In this document: piece after piece, positions 52,130 through 62,650 of the stretch
How positions within the stretch are numbered: position 1 is the first letter of the stretch
Layout: each line of letters starts with the position of its first letter
Assembly: GCF_020181655.1 (NCBI RefSeq)
Contig: NZ_CP084032.1
Location: 3,720,001 to 3,784,000 of the forward strand
Length of the DNA: 64,000 bases
Source: Pectobacterium colocasium
GTDB taxonomy: Bacteria; Pseudomonadota; Gammaproteobacteria; Enterobacterales; Enterobacteriaceae
Direction: 5' to 3'
The notes under the pieces: generated by a model
Database searches by the model: none
What the model saw: the letters and a program-made list of their open reading frames with translations, nothing else
What the model was told of the DNA's origin: nothing
Position numbers and translations under genes: made by a program

Positions 52130-52945
52130 ATGGCGATTAAACTGAAATCTATTGCGACCATTGGTGCACTTATTGGTGCTCTGGCGCTAGCGGGATGTGG
52201 TCAGGAAGAAAAGAATCCTAATCACATTAAAGTCGGTGTTATTGTTGGCGCAGAACAGCAGGTTGCGGAAGTCGCGCAGAAAGTGGCAAAAGACAAATAC
52301 GGTCTGGACGTTGAATTAGTCACATTTAATGACTACGTGTTGCCAAATGAAGCCCTGAGCAAAGGCGACATCGATCTGAATGCCTTCCAGCACAAGCCTT
52401 ATCTGGATCAGCAGATTAAAGATCGTGGCTACAAACTGGTTTCTGTCGGCAACAGCTTTGTCTACCCAATTGCGGGTTACTCCAAAAAAATCAAATCGCT
52501 GAATGAACTGCAAGATGGCGCTCAGGTTGCACTGCCAAACGACCCGACCAACCTAGGCCGCTCTCTGCTGCTGCTGCAAAAAGTCGGCTTGATTAAACTG
52601 AAAGACAACGTTGGTCTGTTGCCAACCGTACTGGACGTGACCGAGAACCCGAAAAATATCAAACTGGTTGAACTGGAAGCACCTCAGTTGCCGCGTTCTT
52701 TAGATGACGCGCAAATTGCACTGGCTGTCATCAATACCACTTACGCTAGCCAGATTAACCTGACGCCAACTAAAGATGGCCTGTTTGTTGAAGAGAAAGA
52801 CTCTCCGTATGTAAACCTGTTGGTTTCACGCGAAGACAACAAAGACGCTGAAAACGTGAAGAAATTCGTTCAGGCCTACCAGTCTGATGAAGTAAACGAC
52901 GCGGCAAATAAAATCTTTAATGGCGGCGCGGTAAAAGGCTGGTAA
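52130..52945 (+). CDS. metQ: Methionine-binding lipoprotein
   Basis: This NlpA-family binding protein has 271 residues. The lipobox LALAGC places the lipidated Cys at position 23, and FNDYVLPNEALSKGDIDLNAFQHKPYL is in the binding cleft region. It supplies MetNI with D- and L-methionine. A terminator follows 36 bases after its stop. Confidence 0.96.
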   Translation: MAIKLKSIATIGALIGALALAGCGQEEKNPNHIKVGVIVGAEQQVAEVAQKVAKDKYGLDVELVTFNDYVLPNEALSKGDIDLNAFQHKPYLDQQIKDRGYKLVSVGNSFVYPIAGYSKKIKSLNELQDGAQVALPNDPTNLGRSLLLLQKVGLIKLKDNVGLLPTVLDVTENPKNIKLVELEAPQLPRSLDDAQIALAVINTTYASQINLTPTKDGLFVEEKDSPYVNLLVSREDNKDAENVKKFVQAYQSDEVNDAANKIFNGGAVKGW

Positions 52946-52980
52946 TCCAGACCTAACGCGTTTAATTAAAAGATATTGTT

Positions 52981-53002
52981 AAGACGGGCTACGGCCCGTC
53001 TT
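52981..53002 (+). terminator. Terminator of metNIQ
   Basis: AAGACGGGC pairs with GCCCGTCTT around TACG and is followed by GTTATTTA. Confidence 0.8.
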
Positions 53003-53063
53003 GTTATTTATGCAATTGCTTGCTTCAATACTCGCTCTTTGAGAAAAAGCAGAGGAATCCTTA

Positions 53064-53474
53064 ATGCGTGCTGTTCCCTTTATATTGTTGGCAATGTCGC
53101 TGACAGGCTGTTCTTTATTTCAGAAGCCACCGGCACCTGCTCCTCAACCAGTTATTGAAACCAAAACCGCAGAACCCGCGCCTAAACCGAAGCCAGTCGC
53201 TCGACCGACGCCCGCAGTGCTATATAAAAGTGCAGAAGAGTTAGTCGGTAAGCCTTTCCGCGACATGGGTGAAGTGTCAGGCTCCTCATGCCAGGTCAGC
53301 GCTCAGGATTCCCCTCCTAATGCGGCAAATGCGCGTAAAAGAATGCAAAACCGCGCCACTGCCATGAAAGCCAATGCAGTTTTGCTGCATGAATGCCAAA
53401 CCGTCAGTGGTGTAGCGGGTTGCTACAGTCAGGTCGTTTGCCAAGGCACTGCGCTGAAAGTCTCTGCACAATGA
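53064..53474 (+). CDS. rcsF: RcsF outer-membrane stress sensor lipoprotein
   Basis: The 136-residue lipoprotein (lipobox LTGC, Cys16) has a Pro/Lys-rich spacer (about 21-50). Its folded domain has four cysteines (Cys76, Cys111, Cys120, Cys126) that form two disulfides in the E. coli protein. It signals envelope damage to the Rcs phosphorelay, which in soft-rot bacteria also influences motility and virulence. Its stop overlaps the trmO start. Confidence 0.95.
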   Translation: MRAVPFILLAMSLTGCSLFQKPPAPAPQPVIETKTAEPAPKPKPVARPTPAVLYKSAEELVGKPFRDMGEVSGSSCQVSAQDSPPNAANARKRMQNRATAMKANAVLLHECQTVSGVAGCYSQVVCQGTALKVSAQ

Positions 53475-54187
53475 GTCAGTTTGTTTTCAATCAGATCGGG
53501 ATTATCCGCTCACCGTATAAAGAAAAATTTGCCATTCCGCGGCAGCCGGGTCTGATTGAAGATGGAGGAGGAGAACTTCAGCTATTACCGCCATATAACC
53601 AAGCGGAGTGCGTGCGAGGGCTGGAAGATTTCAGTCACATATGGGTAGTCTTCATCTTTCATCAAACGATGGAAGGCGGCTGGCGTCCGACCGTTCGGCC
53701 ACCTCGTCTGGGAGGAAACACACGGACAGGCGTTTTCGCTACGCGTTCGACTTTCCGCCCTAACCCCGTTGGCATGTCGCTGGTTGAATTAAAAGAGATT
53801 CGGGTAAAAGGCGATGCGATTACGCTCGAATTAGGCAGCCTTGATCTGGTCGATGGCACGCCGGTCATCGATATCAAACCTTACTTGCCATTTGCCGAAA
53901 GCCATCCTCAGGCACGAGCGGGTTTTGCCCAAATGGCTCCCGATGCGGCAATGCCGGTGATTTTTTCGCCCCTTGCGGAAAACCAGATAGCCCAGCATCA
54001 AAAGAAATATCCCAACTTAAAGCGCTTTATCTCACAGGTATTAGCGCAAGATCCACGCCCGGCCTACCGCAAAGGTGAAAGCACCACGCGGGAATACGCC
54101 GTTTTACTGCTGGAATTCAATGTGCGCTGGCGCGTCTGTGGAGAACAAACCGAAGTGCTAAGCCTCGCCCCGTCAAACGCGTGTTAA
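53471..54187 (+). CDS. trmO: tRNA (adenine(37)-N6)-methyltransferase
   Basis: This TsaA/YaeB-family protein methylates N6 of t6A37 in tRNA-Thr, improving decoding. The start at 53471 (MSQFVFNQIGIIRSPYKEKF) overlaps the rcsF stop by four bases. FSHIWVVFIFH, TGVFATRSTFRPNPVG and LDLVDGTPVIDIKPYLPF are the family motifs. The protein has 238 residues. The frame is open 26 codons further upstream, inside rcsF. Confidence 0.94.
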   Translation: MSQFVFNQIGIIRSPYKEKFAIPRQPGLIEDGGGELQLLPPYNQAECVRGLEDFSHIWVVFIFHQTMEGGWRPTVRPPRLGGNTRTGVFATRSTFRPNPVGMSLVELKEIRVKGDAITLELGSLDLVDGTPVIDIKPYLPFAESHPQARAGFAQMAPDAAMPVIFSPLAENQIAQHQKKYPNLKRFISQVLAQDPRPAYRKGESTTREYAVLLLEFNVRWRVCGEQTEVLSLAPSNAC

Positions 54188-54332
54188 TACATTAACCACA
54201 GCAATATATTCTAAAATTGTTCCTGCTCTCTTTTGACGTGCCGTTTGCGCTGGTAAACTAAGCCACTTTTTATGTGCTTTCGGCTGCGCGGCAGCCCTAT
54301 GCTATTTGTCGTTCTAACGGAACTAAAACCCC

Positions 54333-56051
54333 ATGCGTACTAGCCAATACATGCTCTCCACACTCAAGGAGACGCCAGCCGATGCAGAAGTCATCAGCCA
54401 TCAGTTGATGCTCCGGGCAGGAATGATTCGTAAACTAGCCTCCGGCCTTTACACCTGGTTGCCGACAGGTTTACGTGTTTTGAGAAAAGTTGAAAACATC
54501 GTGCGCGAAGAGATGAATAACGCAGGCGCGATTGAAGTGTCCATGCCCGTTGTTCAGCCTGCCGATTTATGGGTAGAAAGTGGACGTTGGGATCAATATG
54601 GCCCAGAGCTGTTGCGTTTTGTCGATCGTGGCGAGCGCCCTTTCGTACTCGGCCCGACACATGAAGAAGTCATTACCGACCTTATTCGTAATGAAATCAG
54701 CTCTTATAAGCAGTTGCCGCTCAATTTCTTCCAGATTCAAACCAAATTCCGCGATGAAGTTCGTCCGCGTTTTGGTGTAATGCGCTCACGTGAATTCCTG
54801 ATGAAAGATGCCTACTCTTTCCATACTTCACAGGAATCATTGCAGGTCACTTACGACGCGATGTACGCCGCCTACAGCCAGATTTTCAGCCGTATGGATC
54901 TGGATTTCAGAGCCGTTCAGGCAGATACCGGTTCTATTGGTGGCAATGCATCCCATGAATTTCAGGTACTGGCGACCAGCGGTGAAGACGATATCGTTTT
55001 CTCAACGGAATCCGACTACGCGGCAAACATTGAACTGGCAGAAGCGGTTGCGCCGAAGTTAGGCCGCGCCGAAGCGACGGAAGAGCTGCGTCTGGTTGAT
55101 ACGCCAAACGCCAAGACCATCGCCGAGCTGGTTGAGCAGTTTAAGCTGCCGGTAGAAAAAACCGTGAAAACGCTGCTGGTTAAAGCAACAGAAGAAAGCG
55201 GCCATAAACTGGTTGCTCTGCTGGTTCGCGGCGATCACGAACTGAACGAAATCAAAGCTGAGAAAATTGCTCAGGTAGCCAGCCCGTTGACATTCGCAAC
55301 GGAAGAAGAAATTCGCGCTACCATCGGCGCGGGCCCAGGTTCACTGGGTCCGGTCAAGCTGTCGATTCCAGTCGTTGTCGATCGCTCTGTTGCAGCCATG
55401 AGCGACTTCAGCGCTGGCGCGAACATTGATGGCAAACACTATTTTGGCATCAACTGGGAGCGTGACGTTGCGCTGCCGCAGGTTGCAGATATCCGTAACG
55501 TGGTTGAAGGCGATATCAGTCCAGACGGTAAAGGCACACTGCAAATTAAACGCGGTATCGAAGTGGGCCATATTTTCCAACTGGGCAGCAAATATTCTGA
55601 AGCGCTGAAAGCCACGGTTCAAGGTGAAGATGGCCGTAACCAGACGCTGACGATGGGTTGCTACGGTATTGGTGTCACGCGCGTTGTCGCTGCGGCGATT
55701 GAGCAGAATCATGACGAACGCGGCATCATTTGGCCAGACGCGATTGCCCCTTTCCACGTTGCTATTCTGCCGATGAACATGCACAAATCTTTCCGCGTGA
55801 AGGAAGTCGCTGAGGATATCTATCAGCAGTTGCGCGCTAAGGGCATTGAAGTTCTGCTTGATGACCGCAAAGAGCGTCCAGGCGTGATGTTCGCCGATAT
55901 GGAACTGATTGGCGTACCGCACACCATCGTTATTGGCGATCGCAATCTGGATAGTGAAGAGATTGAATATAAGCACCGCCGGGTTGGTGAAAAGCAGATG
56001 ATTAAAACCAGCGAAATCGTCGATTTCCTGCTGGCAAATATCGTCCGCTAA
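54333..56051 (+). CDS. proS: Prolyl-tRNA synthetase
   Basis: This class II aminoacyl-tRNA synthetase has 572 residues, as in E. coli. It has class II motifs 1 and 2 ([21 protein letters not shown] region), the inserted editing domain (about 225-405) and the C-terminal anticodon-binding domain ([10 protein letters not shown] onward). The downstream terminator is shared with rpoS. Confidence 0.98.
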   Translation: MRTSQYMLSTLKETPADAEVISHQLMLRAGMIRKLASGLYTWLPTGLRVLRKVENIVREEMNNAGAIEVSMPVVQPADLWVESGRWDQYGPELLRFVDRGERPFVLGPTHEEVITDLIRNEISSYKQLPLNFFQIQTKFRDEVRPRFGVMRSREFLMKDAYSFHTSQESLQVTYDAMYAAYSQIFSRMDLDFRAVQADTGSIGGNASHEFQVLATSGEDDIVFSTESDYAANIELAEAVAPKLGRAEATEELRLVDTPNAKTIAELVEQFKLPVEKTVKTLLVKATEESGHKLVALLVRGDHELNEIKAEKIAQVASPLTFATEEEIRATIGAGPGSLGPVKLSIPVVVDRSVAAMSDFSAGANIDGKHYFGINWERDVALPQVADIRNVVEGDISPDGKGTLQIKRGIEVGHIFQLGSKYSEALKATVQGEDGRNQTLTMGCYGIGVTRVVAAAIEQNHDERGIIWPDAIAPFHVAILPMNMHKSFRVKEVAEDIYQQLRAKGIEVLLDDRKERPGVMFADMELIGVPHTIVIGDRNLDSEEIEYKHRRVGEKQMIKTSEIVDFLLANIVR

Positions 56052-56097
56052 TCGCTGCCGAACCGCCCTTTCACAGGAAAGGGCGAATGCAGACATA

Positions 56098-56127
56098 AAA
56101 AAATGGTGGGTTTCCCCACCATTTTTT
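56098..56127. terminator. Bidirectional terminator between proS and rpoS
   Basis: AAAAAATGGTGGG pairs with CCCACCATTTTTT around TTTC. The run of A and T on the two sides lets it work for both convergent genes. Confidence 0.92.
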
Positions 56128-56156
56128 ATTTCAAGGCTTCAGTAACTTAGCGTGCA

Positions 56157-57149
56157 TTATTCACGAAACAGTTCTTCAATGCTCAACCCCTGAACCTGCA
56201 AAATTTCCCGCAGGCGGCGCAAGCCTTCAACCTGAATCTGACGAACACGCTCACGCGTTAAGCCTATTTCACGACCGACATCTTCCAGCGTAGCCGCTTC
56301 ATACCCTAGCAGGCCGAAACGACGCGCCAACACCTCACGCTGCTTGGCGTTAAGCTCAAACAGCCATTTAACGATATTCTGTTTCATATCGTTATCCTGA
56401 GTGGTGTCTTCAGGTCCGTTGTCTTTTTCGTCTGCCAGAATATCCAGCAGCGCTTTTTCCGAATCACCGCCCAGCGGGGTATCGACGGAAGTAATACGTT
56501 CATTCAGACGCAGCATGCGGTTGACGTCGTCAACGGGCTTATCGAGCTGTTCGGCAATTTCTTCCGCACTCGGCTCGTGATCCAGTTTGTGAGACAGTTC
56601 GCGCGCGGTGCGCAGATAAACGTTGAGTTCTTTGACGATGTGAATCGGCAAGCGAATGGTACGGGTTTGATTCATGATCGCCCGTTCTATCGTCTGTCGA
56701 ATCCACCAGGTTGCGTAGGTTGAAAAACGGAATCCTCTTTCTGGATCGAATTTTTCAACCGCACGGATCAGGCCGAGGTTACCCTCTTCAATCAGATCCA
56801 GCAGCGCCAGACCACGATTGTTGTAACGGCGGGCAATTTTCACCACCAACCGCAGATTACTCTCAATCATCCGGCGGCGCGATGGGACATCACCACGCAA
56901 CGCACGCCGGGCAAAATAAACTTCTTCTTCTGCGGTCAAAAGCGGCGAATAGCCGATTTCGCCTAAATAGAGCTGTGTTGCGTCCAGGACACGCTGTGGG
57001 ACCCCTTGTGATAACAGCTCGTCTTCCGCCGAGTCATTATCATTGGTATCTTCCTCTACCAGCGCCTTATCGTCAAAAACGTCAAGTCCATTCTCGTCGA
57101 AATCGGTATCTTCATGTAACTCGTTAACTTTCAGCGTACTTTGGCTCAT
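56157..57149 (-). CDS. rpoS: Stationary-phase sigma factor RpoS
   Basis: This sigma-38 general stress regulator has 330 residues, like E. coli. Region 2 ([38 protein letters not shown]), region 3 and region 4 ([19 protein letters not shown]) are intact. It follows nlpD by 53 bases; in E. coli the main rpoS promoter lies inside nlpD. In E. coli its level is set by translation and ClpXP proteolysis; no obvious differences are seen. Confidence 0.98.
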   Translation of the reverse strand: MSQSTLKVNELHEDTDFDENGLDVFDDKALVEEDTNDNDSAEDELLSQGVPQRVLDATQLYLGEIGYSPLLTAEEEVYFARRALRGDVPSRRRMIESNLRLVVKIARRYNNRGLALLDLIEEGNLGLIRAVEKFDPERGFRFSTYATWWIRQTIERAIMNQTRTIRLPIHIVKELNVYLRTARELSHKLDHEPSAEEIAEQLDKPVDDVNRMLRLNERITSVDTPLGGDSEKALLDILADEKDNGPEDTTQDNDMKQNIVKWLFELNAKQREVLARRFGLLGYEAATLEDVGREIGLTRERVRQIQVEGLRRLREILQVQGLSIEELFRE

Positions 57150-57202
57150 AAGTGGCTCCTACCCGTGATCCCTTGGCAGAATACCGAAATACTCTGCCCG
57201 AT

Positions 57203-58237
57203 TTATCGCTGCGGCAGAAAACGCAGCGGGTTTACGGATTTCCCCTTGTAACGAATTTCAAAGTGCAAGCGAACTGAGCTGGTGCCTGTACTGCCCATCG
57301 TAGCGATTTTTTGTCCTGCCGTGACGTCTTGTTGCTCACGGACTAGCATCGTATCGTTATGGGCATAGGCACTGAGGTAGTCATCATTATGCTTGATGAT
57401 TATCAGATTTCCGTAACCACGTAGCGCGTTACCCGCGTACACCACGCGCCCACTGGCGGTTGCGGTGATCGGTTGCCCACGTGAGCCGGCGATATCAATC
57501 CCTTTATTTCCCCCTTCGGAATCGGAGAAACTATCTATGACTTTCCCATCGGTAGGCCAACGCCAACTGCCGACAGCAGCCGTATTGCTGCTGGCAACAG
57601 CCGCTGGTGCGGAAACAGGAGCGGTTGTCGTTGCCCCTGCCGTAGGTAACATCTTACCTACATTCTGTTTACCCTGATTACCAGAATACGCATTAGTTGA
57701 CTGAGAATCAACCGATGTAGTTTGTATTTGAGCACTCGATGGCGGAGTTGGTACTCCCCCTCGGGTGGCATCGGTTGTTGCCAGCATGCCACCACCGCTC
57801 GTCAGACCACCGCCTGAAGCGTTGTTGCCGGACCCATTGCCTAAACTCAATGATTGCCCCACATTCAGGCTGTACGGTTCAGGAATATTGTTGCGCTGCG
57901 CCAGATCCCGGTAATCATTGCCAGTGATCCAAGCGATATAAAACAGGGTATCGCCACGTTTAACGGTGTAGGAATTGCCACCGCTGTAACTGCCTTTTGG
58001 AATATTACCGTAGCTGCGGTTATAAACGATCCGGCCATCGGGCGTCGTTGCCACACTTTCACTCGTCGTTGAAATACGCGATGGTGGCGCAGATAACATT
58101 CCCCCTCGGCTGCCCGTATTTCCGTCAACGCTGCTGATCGGTGCGGATTTGGAATTATTGTTGGTACATCCAGCCAATCCTAAGACAATCACCGTACAAG
58201 CAGCAATGTGACGCAAATTCATCATTCGGCTTCCCAT
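57203..58237 (-). CDS. nlpD: NlpD, LytM-domain activator of amidase AmiC
   Basis: This outer-membrane lipoprotein (lipobox LGLAGC) has a LysM domain ([18 protein letters not shown]) and a Gly/Ser/Ala-rich linker. A C-terminal LytM domain (about 220-340; [15 protein letters not shown]) lacks the full metal ligand set, as usual for NlpD. It activates the septal amidase AmiC. The protein has 344 residues, or 340 if the ATG at codon 5 is used. Confidence 0.93.
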   Translation of the reverse strand: MGSRMMNLRHIAACTVIVLGLAGCTNNNSKSAPISSVDGNTGSRGGMLSAPPSRISTTSESVATTPDGRIVYNRSYGNIPKGSYSGGNSYTVKRGDTLFYIAWITGNDYRDLAQRNNIPEPYSLNVGQSLSLGNGSGNNASGGGLTSGGGMLATTDATRGGVPTPPSSAQIQTTSVDSQSTNAYSGNQGKQNVGKMLPTAGATTTAPVSAPAAVASSNTAAVGSWRWPTDGKVIDSFSDSEGGNKGIDIAGSRGQPITATASGRVVYAGNALRGYGNLIIIKHNDDYLSAYAHNDTMLVREQQDVTAGQKIATMGSTGTSSVRLHFEIRYKGKSVNPLRFLPQR

Positions 58238-58392
58238 GCGCCTTACTCCCCTATAACTATAACGTTCAAAAAAATAGCGTTCAAAAAAGTGTCGATAACA
58301 TTCAAGAAACCGTAATACTCAGAACCCAATTCGGACATGTTTGCCTCGCATCTGCTGCCGTTTTACTGGCTGTAGCCCAACTGCCCATTGCG

Positions 58393-58458
58393 TAGTTACT
58401 GCCGGTGCATAGTTACTGCCGTTGCGTAATTGCTGCCGTTGCGTAATTGATTGTAGCG
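58393..58458. repeat. 17-bp tandem repeat upstream of nlpD
   Basis: Three units of a 17-bp sequence (TAGTTACTGCCGGTGCA, TAGTTACTGCCGTTGCG, TAATTGCTGCCGTTGCG) and a decayed fourth lie in the unusually long (412-base) gap between pcm and nlpD. The rest of this gap is AT-rich and has no evident gene; it probably contains the nlpD promoter. Confidence 0.8.
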
Positions 58459-58649
58459 TAAACGATATCCGCTCATGTATTCGTTAATTGGAACGAGAAA
58501 GATCGCTACTTCACCATCGCTGGCGCATAAGCAAAACGGGAAAGGCACCGCGATGATTAGAGGCTAACAATATCAACAAGTTCGCACTATAAAACAGTTG
58601 TGTTGAAATTTTAAAGACTTAACAACAAATGCACACCAACGCCACGGTA

Positions 58650-59276
58650 TCAGGCTAATTCCCCTTTGACCAGCGGAACAAACCGAACAGCTTCAACCGT
58701 TTGAATAATAAATTCACCGGCATGGCGCTGTACAACTTGCAGTATTTGCGACTGTTCCCCAACGGGCAACACCATTACGCCGCCTTCATCTAACTGTTCC
58801 AGCAGCGCACGGGGAATTTCCGGTGGCGCCGCGGTAACGATAATGGCATCAAACGGTCCGCGCGACGCCCAGCCCTGCCATCCATCGCCATGGCGGGTAG
58901 AAACATTGTGCAAATCCAGCTGCTTTAAGCGGCGCTTAGCCTGCCATTGCAGCCCCTTGATGCGCTCCACCGAGCAAACGTGTCGCACCAGATGCGCTAA
59001 AATCGCCGTTTGATACCCCGAACCCGTACCAATTTCCAACACGCGGGATACCGGCGTCAGGCTGAGTAGCTCCGTCATTTTCGCAACCATATAGGGCTGC
59101 GAGATAGTCTGGCCGGAACCAATAGGCAGAGCGGTGTTTTCATACGCTTTATGTTCAAAAGCTTCATCAACAAAACGTTCTCTGGGTACGGCTTCTATCG
59201 CCTTCAGCAGACGTTCGTCCTGAATGCCCTGCTGACGCAACTGCGCCAGCAACGTTTCTATACGCTTGTTTACCAT
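58650..59276 (-). CDS. pcm: Protein-L-isoaspartate O-methyltransferase
   Basis: This SAM-dependent repair enzyme for isoaspartyl residues has 208 residues. [19 protein letters not shown] is the SAM-binding motif I, and [21 protein letters not shown] and [13 protein letters not shown] are family signatures. In E. coli it follows surE with overlap; here surE is missing upstream. GGCGGGGA before the ATG can serve as ribosome-binding site. Confidence 0.96.
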   Translation of the reverse strand: MVNKRIETLLAQLRQQGIQDERLLKAIEAVPRERFVDEAFEHKAYENTALPIGSGQTISQPYMVAKMTELLSLTPVSRVLEIGTGSGYQTAILAHLVRHVCSVERIKGLQWQAKRRLKQLDLHNVSTRHGDGWQGWASRGPFDAIIVTAAPPEIPRALLEQLDEGGVMVLPVGEQSQILQVVQRHAGEFIIQTVEAVRFVPLVKGELA

Positions 59277-59404
59277 TCCCCGCCGACCTCAGCTCTGGTT
59301 AACCTCGTCACCAATACAGCAATTTTACCGCACAAGAGCCAGCCCGCCGCCACGACCACGCGGTTGCTGGCATTTCTTCTCTCAACAATTTTCTGCAAAA
59401 ACAT
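59270..59404 (-). CDS. Possible 44-residue ORF overlapping the pcm start
   Basis: A frame of 44 codons begins [11 protein letters not shown] and ends GGEW-stop, the stop (TGG TAA) overlapping the pcm start (ATGGTAA). It has a hydrophobic centre (VVVAAGWLL). The stretch VVAA...GKIAVLV...W loosely recalls the start of MutT/Nudix proteins, but no Nudix box follows. No good ribosome-binding site is seen. It may be chance or a relic. Confidence 0.2.
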   Translation of the reverse strand: MFLQKIVERRNASNRVVVAAGWLLCGKIAVLVTRLTRAEVGGEW

Positions 59405-59437
59405 CGCAGCACATCAGACTCATACCGACCACCTAAG

Positions 59438-59510
59438 GATCGAGATACCGAGGGCGACCACGGTGTGAGGTCTCCCTGCGGGAACCTCATCACCGTGTTT
59501 CCCTCTAATA
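59438..59510 (-). repeat. Dispersed hairpin repeat, family 2, copy B
   Basis: This 73-bp element lies 32 bases after the truD stop in sense orientation. On the minus strand CACGGTG-A-TGAGG pairs with CCTCA-CACCGTG, the loop carries TCCC-GCA-GGGA and GAGGG/CCCTC forms the outer stem. About 60 of 73 positions match 34270-34341, and several differences are paired. Confidence 0.8.
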
Positions 59511-59542
59511 CATTCAGCCTTAAACGAACAGCATTAAGTACA

Positions 59543-60589
59543 TCAGACACCGATATCGGCATCCTGATCTGAATGCAGCAATTCACGTACCACACTGGTC
59601 GCAAAACTGCCCGCAGGTAGCCAGAATGTCACTTCAACAGTCGCGTCGTCCTGCCATTCCCAATGCATCTGTTGCGGATACAGCAGTATCGCACGCCGGG
59701 CCGATTCAACCCGTTCACGCTTGACCAACGACCACAGCGTTTCTTGTCCCGCCAAAGCCTGCTCTTCAAATGCTCGCGCCTCATCCTGCGTACCCAGTTC
59801 ACCATCACCGGGCAGCGGCGCGGTAACCTGGAGTTCGCCAGCATCAAGGCGCGTCTGTAAGGCTTCCAGTTCGTCAGGCTTAGCAACAAACCAGCTGCCG
59901 CGACCGGTCAACTGCAATGCGTCACCACACAAAACGGTTTTCGCCTGCGCTCCCGCCAGTCTTGCGCTGGCAACCTGATTAAACATCGCACTGCGGCTGG
60001 CGGAAAGATAAAAACTACGTTTATTACGTTCTTTTACCCGAATTTCGTTATTCGCCCAAAGACGCGCCTGCTCAAGATTATTTCCGTTGCGTCCGAAACG
60101 CTGGCTACCGAAATAATTAGGGACGCCGTTCGCGGCAATCAGCGTCAAGCGCGCATCCACCTCGCGTCGATCGCTGACCTGACGCAGCACCAGAGTAAAA
60201 TAGTTACCCCGCAGCGTACCGATACGCAGTTTGCGGCGGTGGCGAACGGACTCCAGCACGTCACAGCCTTCAAGCGTCAGCGAGGAGAAATCTGGCGTGT
60301 CCTTTCCCGGCATATGCAGACAGAACCACTGTTCGGTGACAGCATGACGATCTTTCAGGCCTGCATAGCTCACGGCCCGCAGCGGCAAGCGAGCGAATTT
60401 CGCCAGCATTTCGGCTACAAATTGCGTATTGCAGCCACGCTTGCGCACGCGCAACAGCACATGCTCACCGTCACCGTCTGGCTGGAACCCCAGATCTTCA
60501 ACGACGACAAAATCTTCCGCAGCCGATTTCAATGAGCCGGTAGCCTGTGGTTCACCGTGCAACCAAACGAGTTGTTCGCTATTTTCCAT
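59543..60589 (-). CDS. truD: tRNA pseudouridine(13) synthase
   Basis: The 348-residue enzyme makes pseudouridine 13 in tRNA-Glu. The catalytic Asp lies in [16 protein letters not shown], and [14 protein letters not shown] and [13 protein letters not shown] are typical. It is the gene downstream of ispF. In E. coli surE would follow; here only 266 bases, including a family 2 repeat, separate it from pcm. Confidence 0.96.
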   Translation of the reverse strand: MENSEQLVWLHGEPQATGSLKSAAEDFVVVEDLGFQPDGDGEHVLLRVRKRGCNTQFVAEMLAKFARLPLRAVSYAGLKDRHAVTEQWFCLHMPGKDTPDFSSLTLEGCDVLESVRHRRKLRIGTLRGNYFTLVLRQVSDRREVDARLTLIAANGVPNYFGSQRFGRNGNNLEQARLWANNEIRVKERNKRSFYLSASRSAMFNQVASARLAGAQAKTVLCGDALQLTGRGSWFVAKPDELEALQTRLDAGELQVTAPLPGDGELGTQDEARAFEEQALAGQETLWSLVKRERVESARRAILLYPQQMHWEWQDDATVEVTFWLPAGSFATSVVRELLHSDQDADIGV

Positions 60590-60705
60590 CGTTATCCTAC
60601 ACGATCATGGCCGGATGACGCGCAGCCATGACCTTGTTTCTTATACTGTTAATTTTCTATGATTAATAGGATCATGTTGATAAGACATTACTGATAGAAA
60701 ACGGC

Positions 60706-61203
60706 TTACCACGCAACAATTTCACCCGTTTCTTTTTTCACCAGCAAGGCAACGGCTTCGCAGGCAATGCCTTCACCACGACCGGTAAAGCCCAACTGTT
60801 CTGTCGTCGTGGCTTTCACATTGACGTCATCCATATGGCACAGCAAATCTTCTGCCAGATTCACGCGCATTTGCGGAATGTGCGGTGCCATTTTCGGTGC
60901 CTGCGCAATAATCGTGACGTCCAGATTTCCTAACTGATAGCCTTTTTCATTAATACGACGCCAGGCTTCACGCAGCAAGCCACGGCTGTCCGCGCCTTTA
61001 AACGCCGGATCGGTATCAGGAAATAGCTTACCAATATCGCCCAGTGCGGCGGCACCCAACAGGGCATCCGTCACCGCATGCAGTACCACATCCCCATCGG
61101 AATGCGCCAGCAGGCCCTGAGTATAAGGAATTCGCACGCCACCGATCACCAGCGGACCTTCTCCACCGAACTTATGGACATCAAAACCGTGACCGATACG
61201 CAT
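60706..61203 (-). CDS. ispF: 2-C-methyl-D-erythritol 2,4-cyclodiphosphate synthase
   Basis: This zinc enzyme of the non-mevalonate isoprenoid pathway has 165 residues. It begins [13 protein letters not shown] (metal ligands Asp8 and His10) and has [18 protein letters not shown] and the C-terminal substrate loop [15 protein letters not shown]. It is separated from ispD by 53 bases and from truD by 116 bases, looser spacing than in E. coli. Confidence 0.97.
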   Translation of the reverse strand: MRIGHGFDVHKFGGEGPLVIGGVRIPYTQGLLAHSDGDVVLHAVTDALLGAAALGDIGKLFPDTDPAFKGADSRGLLREAWRRINEKGYQLGNLDVTIIAQAPKMAPHIPQMRVNLAEDLLCHMDDVNVKATTTEQLGFTGRGEGIACEAVALLVKKETGEIVAW

Positions 61204-61256
61204 CGCGCATTCTCCTTATCTATATTTAACGAATAAATTTAGCGAATAAAATGAGG

Positions 61257-61970
61257 TTACTGCAAACGGGTTAAATAGAATTCGGCTAATGCCAAATCCT
61301 CTGGACGAGTGACTTTGATATTATCCGAACGTCCGCTGATAATTTGCGGGCGATAGCCACAATATTCCAACGCGGAGGCTTCATCTGTGACGGCAACGCC
61401 ATCCTGAAGCGCCTGTTGCAAGCACTGTTTCAACAGCGCCGCAGGAAAAAGCTGCGGTGTCAGTGCATGCCATAAATCGTTACGTTCTACCGTGCGATCG
61501 ATAAATCCATCCGTGCTGCGCTTCATGGTATCACGAACCGGGGCGGCCAAAATTCCACCAACGTCACTCTGTTCGACAATCGTCAGCAAACGCGTCAGAT
61601 CGTCCAGATGCAGACACGGACGCGCCGCGTCATGCACCAGCGCCCACGCGCTATCCGCAACGGCGGACAGGCCAGCCAGCACAGAATCAGCACGATGCCG
61701 CCCTCCCGTAACGGGAAAAATACGGGGGTCGTTAGCAATCGCCAGAGTATGAAAAAATGCGTCATCAGGGCTAATAACGACAACGACACGCTGCACGCGC
61801 GGATGGCGTAAAAGCGCGTCGATAGTGTGTTCAAGAATGGTTTTATGGCCGGTTGCGTCATTACCAATCGTCAGATACTGCTTAGGACGATCGTTTTGCA
61901 TTCTGCTGCCGTTACCCGCGGCGGGCAAAACGGCAACAATATCAGGCGGGGAAAGGCTCGGTGTCTGCAT
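61257..61970 (-). CDS. ispD: 2-C-methyl-D-erythritol 4-phosphate cytidylyltransferase
   Basis: The 237-residue enzyme couples CTP to methylerythritol phosphate. [21 protein letters not shown] is the nucleotide-binding motif, and [14 protein letters not shown] and [12 protein letters not shown] complete the active site. It lies three bases after ftsB, in one operon with ftsB and ispF. Confidence 0.97.
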   Translation of the reverse strand: MQTPSLSPPDIVAVLPAAGNGSRMQNDRPKQYLTIGNDATGHKTILEHTIDALLRHPRVQRVVVVISPDDAFFHTLAIANDPRIFPVTGGRHRADSVLAGLSAVADSAWALVHDAARPCLHLDDLTRLLTIVEQSDVGGILAAPVRDTMKRSTDGFIDRTVERNDLWHALTPQLFPAALLKQCLQQALQDGVAVTDEASALEYCGYRPQIISGRSDNIKVTRPEDLALAEFYLTRLQ

Positions 61971-61973
61971 GCG

Positions 61974-62309
61974 TCAACGTTGTGTATTGTTGGATGGAGA
62001 AGGATTAGATGAAGTCGTATTCGCGCTACGGTGGTTCGATTCTGGTACCAGACGATAGAAGCTTTCACCGGGTTTGATCATACCCAGTTCATTGCGTGCG
62101 CGCTCTTCAATCGCTTCCTGTCCGCCATTGAGATCGTCAATTTCGGCAAACAGTTGTTCGTTACGGTCTTTTAATTTGGCGTTGTTCCCCTGCTGGACAA
62201 CAACATCATCCTTCACCCGAACATAATCATGAATGCCATTCTTGCCCAGCCACAGTGAGTACTGAAGCCAGCCAAGCAATATCAATAATAACAGCGTAAG
62301 CTTTCCCAT
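61974..62309 (-). CDS. ftsB: Cell division protein FtsB
   Basis: This 111-residue bitopic membrane protein has one N-terminal helix (about 3-21) and a periplasmic coiled coil ([20 protein letters not shown]). It forms the FtsQBL complex that activates septal wall synthesis. The first gene of the ftsB-ispD-ispF-truD cluster. Confidence 0.95.
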   Translation of the reverse strand: MGKLTLLLLILLGWLQYSLWLGKNGIHDYVRVKDDVVVQQGNNAKLKDRNEQLFAEIDDLNGGQEAIEERARNELGMIKPGESFYRLVPESNHRSANTTSSNPSPSNNTQR

Positions 62310-62577
62310 CCCGCCCCCTGAAAAACCGCCTAATCATCCCATAACTTTTGTTTCGACTCCACTGTGTCCGGCAGTGGAAGGCAAGATTCGCTCTGCCGCG
62401 TACCTAAATGGGGGAGATTTCGGGCAAGAAGTCCCACTCAACACTCCCAGAAACCCTCGTATCTTCTATTCATCCCCCACTCTCCGCCAGTTGTCAGAAG
62501 ACGCAGATGTCCAGAAATAACGTAGATAAAACCGTTCACCGGAAAACGTCGGTTGAACCATTCGTGCTATCTGTGTA

Positions 62578-62604
62578 TTTTTATGCATTCAAAGTGCATA
62601 AAAA
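62578..62604. promoter_or_regulatory. Perfect inverted repeat upstream of the amino acid ABC operon
   Basis: TTTTTATGCA (62578-62587) and TGCATAAAAA (62595-62604) are exact inverted copies with 7 bases between, 46 bases before the binding-protein start. The AT-rich TGCAT palindrome could be an operator, for example for an ArgR-like regulator, but no consensus fits well. The remaining 62310-62577 stretch shows no gene. Confidence 0.5.
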
Positions 62605-62650
62605 AAGAAAATTTCACCTTTACGTTTTTATATCTAAACCAGGAGACACA

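Noticed and set aside
55341..56096. Minus-strand frame of 251 codons opposite proS
   Set aside because: It is antisense to prolyl-tRNA synthetase; no family likeness or ribosome-binding site.
59308..59604. 98-codon minus-strand frame across the truD end and the repeat
   Set aside because: It overlaps the truD end out of frame and passes through the family 2 hairpin; no SurE motif (such as SNDDG) is present.
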